DNA from: Isoetes taiwanensis
Lineage: Eukaryota > Streptophyta > Lycopodiopsida > Isoetales > Isoetaceae
Direction: 5' to 3'
Length of the DNA: 64,000 bases
Assembly: GCA_021234155.1 (NCBI GenBank)
Contig: JAJEKV010000053.1
Coordinates: 2,650,077 to 2,714,076 of the forward strand
How positions within the stretch are numbered: the first letter of the stretch is position 1; each line of letters begins with the position of its first letter. The notes under the pieces were generated by a model. The model saw only the letters and a list, made by a program, of their open reading frames with translations, did no database searches and was not told where the DNA came from. This document shows positions 51,800 to 61,800 of this stretch, piece after piece. The position numbers and the translations under genes were made by a program.

Positions 51800-54052
51800 T
51801 TCTTGTGTTATTTTTCTTTTCTTTTTCTTGAGGGATAAAAAATAGACTTTATTTACTTTAATAGAATGATACAAAGCCACATGGCAGGGGTGCACCCATC
51901 TGCAAATATGCGATGAGGATAGCTAATGGCTCCATCTTGCGCTATTCTCTTTTATGACCTAGTGTAAATTTAGATAGGCGCCCCATATTTCAACCTTTAC
52001 TTCTTCTTCACTCTCAAACACTAGCCTGAATTTTTTAAGCCTTTCAAATACCATATGAAGAAGCTGAATTGATGATATGTCCTCTTGATTCTCATCGAAG
52101 ACTAAGGCATTTCTCCTTTTCCATTTTCCAGGCCCTAGCTATATGAAAGGCCACCTTCTTCATGGTGCACCATTCTAGGTGAGGATTCCCAACAATAGTT
52201 CCTTGGTACCTAATGGGTATTCAAAGATATCCAGACTCCATGTCCGTACTACTTGCAACATCTTACATTCCACCAGGCAATGTTCTATGGATTCCTGTTC
52301 ATCCTCGCACATACTGGGCTGATGTTATTGTCCCATTTTGAGACTAGTTGATTGACCCTTGGAACCTGTGGATCACTTGCCATAGGAAAGCGTTAATCCG
52401 TGGGGGCAGATATTTCAGCCAAGCATTTCTCCAGATGTTTTTAAGGTTTTCTTCCGTGATCACTAGTTCCCATTTGGTAGATATTGGAAGTAACCCGTTA
52501 GTCCTCAAGCTTCTATAACTTGATTTCACAAACTTGTTTGGCTAAACTGCGGGGTGCAAAACCCATGGATTTTGATCTCCTCTAGTTATGGTGTTTGGGA
52601 GTATTGTAGCCACACATTCCCATATTATTTTGTCTACCTGCTTTAAGGCAAAACGTACATGAAATTCTGCCCAACTGACTAATTGCTCTCCCTTGTACCA
52701 GTGAGCACAAGAATCTATTCCATATTATTTCCACCTCTTTACGGCCCTTGCATCAACCACCATATCTAAGGGGCCTTGTTTGTTGTGCAGTACCATTGGT
52801 ACCCACCATGGAGGGGAAGTCTTCGCTTCGATTTGTTGATGTCAAGCGTAAATATTTTTTTTATGACATGCCAAGCCGAAATTAATCCTTTCAGGAATGG
52901 AGAAGCTTCTCTACATGGCTTAAGATAAAAAAAAAGAGCGACCATGGAAGTGAGACTTTGACGAAGGGCTTACTATGCTTACATGAAACTAATAGAGCTT
53001 GGTTGATGAGGTGCATACCTGGAAACTTCACCTTTTTCTGTAAGATCATTCATATGAATTTGGCTATTAATACTTTGCTCGGTAATGATATGTCGACCAT
53101 TCCAATTCCTCCTTCTGTCTTATCTCTCTTGCACTTCTACCAAACGATTTTGACCACTGCTCCTCCTTCATACCCTCTCTAGATAAAGTTGTGGATTAGC
53201 CCTTCTAATTCTTGTGCCTTCTCCTTTGGGGCAAGTAGAATTGATGACGTGTAGACATGAGTATTACTTAACACATGTTTTGCCACAATAATCCGTCCTG
53301 CTAGTAATAGCTTTGCCAGTTCTACTAATTTAAGCGTTTCTGAAGGCCTAGTAGTATTTCGTCCCATATTTGTGCATTAGCGATGTTAATGCCGACCGGA
53401 ATTCCTAACAGGTTGGAGTGCTCACCCTTTGGGATTATTTTCTATGCTAGGATTGTCAAGCATGTGGGATGCGGGTTTTCCAAAGGCCACTGTACTACGC
53501 ATTTTTTCCAATTTACGAGACATCCTGAAGCTATTGAGAAGGAGGCTAGTAATTTTCCTTCACATGACAGGTTGTCTTTCTCTGCCTCTATGAATAGAAA
53601 TGTGTCGTCTGCGTATTGGTTACATATCTGTTAAGAGCCATCCAACATTTCTAGTTCTGAATCATACTGTATGCAGAGGCTTGCATGAATGTTTGTGAAA
53701 GTGTTTCCTTGAAATAAGACTGAAGCTCGAGCAGATCGCAGAAGTTTCATGAGCCCTTCTGCAAAAATATTTCCATAACCAAACTTGAGCATCATTTTAT
53801 GTAGGAAACTCCATCTGATATTGTCCTAAGCTTTGGTAAAGTCTAGCTTTAGATAGGTCACTTTTTGTCTTGTTATTCCAGCCCAGTGCAAACCCTCAAA
53901 TGTTGCTGCGACATTGCTCAGGATACTCCTACCCGATAGAAAGCCAGATTGGGCTTGTGAGATGCCTTCAGTGATCTTCTCTGCCATAGACTTAACTATG
54001 ATTTTATAGAAAGCAGATAAAGTGTGATGGTCCTCCGGTCATTGATTATGCT
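51800..54052 (-). mobile_element. L1-like LINE on minus strand, 5'-truncated, decayed
   Basis: Read on the minus strand from 54052 down. Reverse transcriptase pieces: 'SQAQSGFLSGRSILSNVAA' near 53930, 'KVTYLKLDFTKA' near 53850 and 'YADDTFLFIEAE' near 53600. The later conserved stretch 'GRIIVAKHVLSNTHVYTSS' is near 53270. A zinc-binding C terminus follows ('WLKYLPPRINAFLWQVIHR', near 52400). The 3' end with 'aataaagtctattttttatc' is near 51840. Many stops and shifts. It sits exactly between the PPR gene's flank and the duplicated copy of that flank. Confidence 0.85.
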
Positions 54053-54363
54053 TGGCTTAGCAGATGAAGGACGCTGATATTATGAATACATGAACAACCA
54101 TGAAATTTTGACAGAAGTGGATCACTATAATAGCATGGTGGATATCTTGAGCCATGCTGGACATTATAAAGAAGCAAAACACTTTCTCAAATCCATTAGG
54201 CAAACAAGATCACTTGTAGCAGATTAACACTCCATTTGTATAAGATCCAGTAATCACAACTAGCTTTGTGCAAAGGACTGTTGAAAGCAAATAGTTCGTG
54301 AAGGTACAGGGAAGCCATCATAACCACATTTTGCAGCCATCAGTTGTTGCATATACCTATGAA
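54053..54363 (+). pseudogene. Duplicated 3' fragment of the PPR gene and flank, first part
   Basis: 54053-54204 matches 50184-50334 of the PPR gene ('GLADEGRWYYEYMNNHEI' region), so about 50 codons are kept. It then jumps to sequence matching 50885 onward. The join lies at a shared 'aggcaa', so about 550 bases were lost through short homology. The copy of the foldback is also missing. There is no start, so no product is expected. Confidence 0.88.
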
Positions 54364-55908
54364 TTTTTTTTTTTTTTTTTTTTTTTGAAGGCATGAGTCT
54401 GTATTATATTCGAATGATAAAACATTTATATACATACAGTTGAGTATGGAACTGCTACCACTTCTCTAATCCATGAATAGCAGTCCATACTCTGAGCCTA
54501 GTACTCTTAGAACCCCTCTCAACTTCTTCTCCATAGGATACTACAGGAGAAGAGGACTAAGTTCCTAGACTCTAGTGATGCAAAAAGGGCCAGCTACTGG
54601 ACAAAAGCTACCCAGCCTCTTCTCCAAACAGATACTATGGGAGCACAACTCTTGTCTTTCCCTGTGCCCCACTTGCATCACAGCTTCAAAAAGTTTGGCC
54701 CTAAGATAAACAGAAGAAACCAGACTTGAGTTAGAGAGCCATAGAAGAACGAAGCAGCCAAGTGCATTGATCTGCCACCAGGCAAGAACATAGGATCCTC
54801 TGTATGTGCTCCTCCCGAATATAGTGGTGGCCAAGCTAGCATCTGTAGCAGTACTATAGGGAGTGCCCTGGTGTACGCAGCACTCAACCTTCTTCTCACT
54901 AAGCGGACCAGCAAGGGCACCACCGCTAGAATCCTAAATCATGCCGCCCATCTCAGATCTAGCTATGCGTGTCTTGTCCTCCCCAAAAACCAAGAACGAA
55001 ACATTTCTAGGGTCAAGACCCGCAAAAACCAGAAGCCCATTTCTAGGGTCTCCTCCCCACTAGACCCATGGCTCTCAACCCGACCGTACAAGATTTTGGC
55101 CACCCACCCCTTGCCGGAAAGGGGAGCGCAGGCCCTGTTGCATATTGAACATACTACCACAAAATCTTCTAAATAATTGCAGACAGATTATGAAGAGCTG
55201 CTCCACTTTTACCAATAGATCTTATCCTTGCCAAGTCCTGGCACCTGCTCAGAGAAAGTTTATAGACAAGTACTAGAAATGAAAGCATCGTCTTCTTCTT
55301 CCTTACCATAGTACTACAGAAGAGCATCTGTTCTTTCCAGCCTGCCTTCTGCCCAGCCTTAAAGATCCCTTCCAAACGTTATTCTAGCAAAAGTTTCTGT
55401 ACTAAGCAGTGCTCTTCTTCTTCCTCAGGCGGAATACTACAGCTCTGCTTGCATTCTTTCCTACAGACTATAACCCTTCTCCCAGCCGGCATACTAGGAG
55501 TAACCAAGAAAAGACTTCTTGTAGAAGTAGAGCTCCTCCCCAAAACCTTGACCACTAACCTGAAACACAGCTCCCCTGACCGGAAACCTTGTGGAAGATG
55601 CAGAAATTTGCAGCAGAAAACCAGATATTCCATCCTTGCCAAGCGACACAGAAGCTCCTGGATCGTTAGAAGCTGAAAAATAAGGAAGGAAGGATTCCTG
55701 GTTATTAGCACAAAAGGGAACGAATGAATGGAAAACCCAGCTGTACAAATCCGGTGCAGCCCTGTTCTCTGAAGCCCGGATCCCTAGTGGCCCTCCAGCA
55801 TCTGCCAGAGAAATGGTTCTTCAAGCAGCAGAGACAGCCGTAGCCGTCTCCTACAGTTCGGCCAAGAAACTGGCCGCCATCGCCGGCCCGTTATCGGCCC
55901 TTCCCCTA
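54364..55908 (-). mobile_element. Retro-inserted sequence with poly(A) (seen as poly(T) at left)
   Basis: A run of 23 T at 54364-54386 marks the 3' end of a minus-strand insert of about 1.54 kb. It interrupts sequence that is continuous at 51250-51285 ('atatacctatggaaa'). An imperfect target duplication (cctatgaa / cctatggaa) flanks it. Several minus-strand frames of 60-110 codons are open in pieces ('MYSWVFHSFVPFCANNQE', near 55740), but I recognise no domain. It may be a processed copy of a transcript or the tail of an unknown LINE. Confidence 0.75.
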
Positions 55909-56480
55909 CCCTATGGAAAATATTAGGAAGGGAAGAACATTTGCAACAAATCAGAAATCAACATCACATTGAAATAAACATATACCTTTGGTTGTTGGAT
56001 ATGTTACACTTATTAATGGGCATAGTGTACAATGCACACGAAGATCTAGAAGACAGCCTTAAGCATCAGAAATCGAAGGATTGACGCCAAAGTAAAACCA
56101 TAATTCAAGGTTAGATGTAGAGAAAGAGAGGTCCCTCCAACAATTTTCTTAAAGCCATAGCACTCAAAATAGGGGCAATATGATAAAGGATCAACTTGAA
56201 AAGGCACACTTGTCTTCCATATTAGTCTTGTCTAAAAGTAAAAAGTAATCTTTATATTTGAAACTCTATTATTCTATTCTATAATTCAAGGTTAGATCAG
56301 TAGAGAAAGAGAGGTCCCTCCAACAATTTTCTTAAAGCCATAGCACTCAAAATAGGGGCAATATGATAAAGGATCAACTTGAAAAGGCACACTTGTCTTC
56401 CATATTAGTCTTGTCTAAAAGTAAAAAGTAATCTTTATATTTGAAACTCTATTATTCTATTCTATTTTTAGTTATTTTTC
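55909..56480. repeat. Duplicated PPR 3' flank, second part, with its own tandem duplication
   Basis: Matches 51260-51800. Inside it a block of about 180 bases is repeated in tandem (about 56100-56280 and 56281-56463, starting 'ataattcaaggttagat'). The limits differ from the tandem duplication in copy 1, so they may be separate events. Confidence 0.9.
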
Positions 56481-56510
56481 TTATTTTGGTGTGTTATGAG
56501 AGGTTATTTT

Positions 56511-57101
56511 TTTGTTTGAAAAAAAGGATAAAATTTTAAAAAAACATGGGCATTATGAATAACATATACAACATCAAACATAGCACAAATCCCATAACAT
56601 ACCAAAAAAAAAAATAAAAAATTGCGATACAAAATGCAGTCAAGAAAGCGCGGCTACCTTAACATCCCGGACCTCGTCATTTAGGCCCAGGATTTAATTT
56701 GAACCATAGATGGTAGATGTGCTATATCCGATGGCAATCCTTGGGACGGATCATTATCTGCAATAAAATTGTTATCACTATAACAGTCTGATAACAAGTA
56801 CGTTATAGTCATAACATCCATAACTATTGACACGTGTCTAGGCCATTAATGTCTTCTTTCGTATGCCATTGCCATGGCTTCCAACACTGCGCCATAGCCG
56901 CAGCTTCAAGCTCCCCTTCTACAGGTCTTGATGTGGTTTTTTTTGTTTGAAAAAAAAAAGGATAAAATCTAAAATTTAAAAAAAAAATGGGCATGTTTAT
57001 GAATAACATATACAACATTAAACATAGCACAAATCCCATACATATGAAAATAAAATAAAAAATTGCGATACAAAATGCAGTCAATAAAGCGCGGCAACCA
57101 T
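56511..57101. repeat. Direct repeats of about 155 bases around a weak RNase H-like piece
   Basis: 56511-56665 and 56943-57101 share 'gaataacatatacaacat', 'agcacaaatcccata' and 'attgcgatacaaaatgcagt'. Between them, on the minus strand, 'VEGELEAAAMAQCWKPWQW' (near 56900) is reminiscent of the RNase H domain at the end of plant L1 LINEs. This is weak. Probably LINE tail remnants or a duplicated flank. Confidence 0.6.
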
Positions 57102-58748
57102 AACATCATTCCTAAAGCAAGGATGCAATGTTGCCTTTTGCAGGTCTTTTGGGTTGTTCAGACATGGCTAAGATCTAAAAGTAACCAAGCCTCTCTCGTT
57201 CATCTCCTCTTTCCTGTTCTGCGGCATGAATCCAAAAGCGACCCTAAATTCCGCCACCTGGAAAGCCAAATAAAATCAATTTATGGACAAATCAACACAA
57301 TCTGCTGGTGAACCCTCAAAATTTATGTTCCAGAATCAAGCACAAGCTCAAGATCAAGCACAGGAAGCTCATGCTTATTAGGATTAAGCAAACCCCCGAG
57401 TCCAGGAATTACATCACCCCCTGCAACAGTCTGCCCAAGTCAGGCAGGCCGCCCAACTCATCTAGTCATCCTCTGATAAGCAAACGGTTGTCCAACAAAA
57501 ATCCCTAGCTGCGTTCGCGTTTGTGGCTTTCCAAGTAATAAGGCCTTAAAATGATAAGCCAAAAATGTTCTTAAAAAGTTTGTTAGGTTTAAAAATAACA
57601 AGCCCTTAAAAAGATAAATCAATAAAATAATATTATCCCCCTAAAATAATATAAGCTTTTTAATTTTCCTTTTTATTTTTAGCTACATCTTTTCCTCTAT
57701 ATTGATATGAACTCTCAATGGTTCAACAAGCACGAAAACCCCCTTTTTTTTTGAATAAATCTTTTTTTCCTACCAAAAAGCGCCAAAGACCATTTGCCAT
57801 TGCAAAAAAAAAAGAAAAAAAGAAATCATGACCATTGGAAATGAATCTACTCAAATAAAACCAACCCAATGCTTGGTGCCCATTTAGGGCATAGATACAG
57901 GCCATTATAGGTATCTATAAAGTTGTAGACATCTATACAATGCTATTTTTGAAAGAATGAGATGTGACACACATGAGCAAAGATCATGTGTCACAATTGG
58001 TATGAAACATATACCAACTTGCATTTGACAACCTAAATATCATAAATACTACAAACTTAAATACTACATTGTGGATTTGGAGTGCAACATTATTAATTTG
58101 CATTAAGTGCAAGTGTTGTGTTTTTAATCATTGGCTGGATAACATTATTACTTTTTTTTTTCTTCGTTATGTTTCTACCAAGATTATAATCATACTATGC
58201 ATAAATACAATAGATGACCTAATTCATGGCAAAAACATTTTCCACATCCACCACGGTTATAATCGGGCCATCCATATACCATTCCATATACCAAAATAAA
58301 CATTAGTTTAATCGAGGAATATGTATTCTTCAAGTACAAAAATTAGTCTCACGATCATTGCAAAATAGACCATCCGAAATTTATTATTGCCTGGATAATG
58401 TTTGCACTCAGCAGATGGGACGGATCTCACCACGTAGTATGTTACGATATCATTATCCACAAAATTCTTCATGCGGCATTCTCAAAAGATAAACATCAAG
58501 GAGAGAAGAAGTCATGGTTACGCGAACAATGTCAATGTTAGCAAGAAATTGGTAACAAGACAAAGGCGTCGGTAAGCAATATGACTTGGCTCGCCCTTCA
58601 CCTTATTTATCCTAAATCGATAAAATACTAAAGGCACTTACCGCGGCAGATCTTTATTTTACGTTCACACTTTAATGTTCACATTACAATCCTATGTATA
58701 TAATAAAACTTAACCTTTATCCCTATTTAACCACTTCTTTGTTAAAAC
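57102..58748. other. Intergenic, AT-rich, nothing recognised
   Basis: Only short open frames on both strands without family likeness. The flank before the satellite carries no visible gene. Confidence 0.5.
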
Positions 58749-58855
58749 CTTCCATTGGGCAAAACTTTATGCATACATGCACACTTTGTGGCCGGGATAT
58801 CTCACCTTAGGAATCGAAATTTTTGTATTTTTATTTTTGGTCGGCTAGGTAGATC
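58749..58855 (-). repeat. Inverted partial unit of the 305-bp satellite
   Basis: 'gggcaaaactttatgcatac', then 'atgcacactttgt' and 'gatatctcacc', is the reverse complement of the satellite's 'caaagtgtgcatgtaaggca..agttttgccc' part. The array therefore has a head-to-head join at its left edge. Confidence 0.8.
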
Positions 58856-61800
58856 TTGTCACTAGATGATGATCCCAGAGCTGACATGTAAGGAAAAAGT
58901 TTTGCCCAGGATGTGTGGTGAGTTGGTATAGGCCTAATGTGCCAAAATAAATGTGCATTTGGTCGGGGGTTAAACCTTGCCAATGTATGTTTATCTTTGG
59001 GAGTTGATTCTTGGGGTTATCTGATGATGATCAAGCGTGGTAGAAACTTAAAAGCCTATCGTGTCCTCCCTTTGGCCTGCGCATGGCAGTGGGATATAAC
59101 TAGCTAGTCTAGCATGGACCTTAAACAAAAATAAAAAATACTAGAAGCTTCCAAAAGGCGAGAGATATCCACCTTTACAAAGTGTACATGTAGGCGAAGT
59201 TTTTGCCGGATGTGTGGTGAGTTTATATAGGCCTAGTAATGCCAAAATAAATGTGCATTTTAATTGAGGGTTCAAAACCTTGCCAATGTATGTTTATCTT
59301 TGGGAGTTGATTCTTGGGGTTATCGATGATGATCCCACGAAGCGTGGTAGAACTTAAAAGCCTATCACGGTGTCCTCCACTTTAGCTCTTGCCAAAGCGA
59401 TGGGATATAACTAGCTAGTCTAGCATGGACCTTAAACAAAAATAAAAAATACCGTGACTTCCTAAAGGCGGGGAGATATCACGCCTACAAAGTGTGCATG
59501 TAAGGCAAAATTTTGCTAACCGGATGTGTGTGGTGAGTTAGTATAGGCCTAGTAATGCCAAAATAAATAATAAATTTAATTGAGGGTTCAAACGCCAATG
59601 TATGTTTATCTTTGGGAGTTAGTTCTTGGGGTTATCTTTGATGATGATCCGAAGCGTGGGTAGAACTTAAAAGCCTAACGTGTCCTCCACTTTAGGCTGC
59701 CGCCGGAAATGATGGGATATAGCTAACTGATCTAGCATGGACCTTAAACAAAATAAAAAATACCATTGACTTCTGGAAGCGGGAGATATCCGCCTACAAG
59801 TGTGCATGTAGGCAAAGAAAGTTTTGCCCAGCGGATGTGTGGTAGATTTAGTATAGGCCTAGTAATGCCAAAATAAATGTGCATTTGGTCGGGGTTTAAA
59901 CCTTGCCAATGTATGTTTATCTTTAGGAGTTGGATTCTTGGGGTTATCACGATGATGATCCAGATGTGAGTAGAACTTAAAAGCCTATCGTGTCCTCCAC
60001 TTTAGTATGAAAGCAGTGGGATATAACTAGCTAGTCTAGCATGGACCTTAAACAAAATAAAATACTTCCATTGACTTCACAGGCAGAATATCCCTACAAA
60101 GTGTGCATGTAAGGCAAAGTTTTACTTGGATGTCATTTGAGTTGGTATAGGCTAGTAATGCCAAAATAAATGTGCATTTGGTCGGGGGTTCAAAACCTTG
60201 CCAATGTATGTTTATCTTTGGGAGTTAGTTCTTAGCAGGGTTATCGATGATGATCCGGCGTGTTGTTAGAACTTAAGCATCGTGTCCTCCACTTTAATTT
60301 TAGCGCCAAAGCCCGATGGGATATAGCTAGCTAGTCTAGCATGGACCTTAAACAAAAATAAAAAATACTGCATTGACTTCCCTGGGGCGGGAGATATCCT
60401 TACAAAGGAGTGTACATGTAAAGGCAAAGTTTGCCCAGTTGTGTGGTGAGTTGGTATGAAGCCTAGTAATGCCAAAATAAATGTGTGCATTTGGTGGGGG
60501 TTCAAACCTTGCCAATGTATGTTTATCTTTGGGAGTTAGTTCTTGGTTATACGATGATGATCGGCGATGGTAGGAACTTAAAAAGCCTCACGTGTCCTCC
60601 TTTAGTGCCGCCAAAACGATGGGATATAACTAGCTAGTCTAGCATGGACCTTAAACAAAAATAAAAAATACTGCGTGACTTCCTAAAGTGGGAGATATCA
60701 CGCCTACAAAGTGTGCATGTAAGGCAAAAGTTTGCCATGGATGTGTGGTGAGTTGTTATAGGCCTAGTAATGCCAAAATAAATGTGCATTTTGGTCGAGG
60801 GGGTTCAAACCTTGCAATGTATGTTTATCTTTGGGAGTTGATTCTGCCGGGGTTATCACGATGATGATCCCGACGTGGTAGAACAAAAGCCTATATGTGT
60901 CCTCCGCGCAATTGCATAGAAATGGGATATAGCTAGCTAATCTAGCATGGACCTTAAACAAAAATAAAAAATACTGAAGTGACTTCCCTAGGCGGAGATA
61001 TCCACGCCTACAAAGGGTATTGCATGTAGGCAAAGTTTTGCCCAGCGGATGTGTGTGTTGAGTATAGGCCTAGTATTTAAAATAAATGGCATTTGGTCGA
61101 GTTCAAACCTTGCCAGTAGCAGCATGTTTATCTTTGGGAGTTGGATTCTTCCGGGGTTATCTGATGATGATCAAGCATTAGAGTAGAACTTAAAAACATC
61201 GTCCTCCACTTTGTTTTACGCCAAAGCGGTGGGATATAACTAGCTAGTCTAGCATGGACCTTAAACAAAAATAAAAATGCCATTGACTTCCCTGAAGGCG
61301 GAGATATCACGCCTACAAAGGGTATTGCATGTAAGGCAAAAGTTTTGCCCAACGGATGTGTGGTGAGTTGGTATAGGCCTAGTAATGCCAAAATAAATGT
61401 GCATTTGGTCAGGGGTTCAAACCTTGCCAATGTATGTGTTTATCTTTGGGAGTTGATTACTGGGGTTATCGATGATGATCGGCGTGGTAGAACTTAAAAG
61501 AAAGCCTATCACGTGTCCTCCTTTAGGCTGCCGCGAAAACTGATGTAGGATATAGCTAACTAGTCTAGCATGGACCTTAAACAAAAAATAAAATACAAAA
61601 CTACAAAGCGGAGATATCACCACCTGAAAGTGTATGTAGGTAAAAGTTTTGCCGGATGTGTGGTGAGTTGGTATAGGCCTAGTAATGCCAAAATAAATGT
61701 GCATTTAGTCGGGGTTCAGAAGCCTTGCCAATGTATGTTTATCTTTGATTTGGATTCACTGAGGTTATCTGATGATGATCAGGCATTGGTAGAACTTAAA

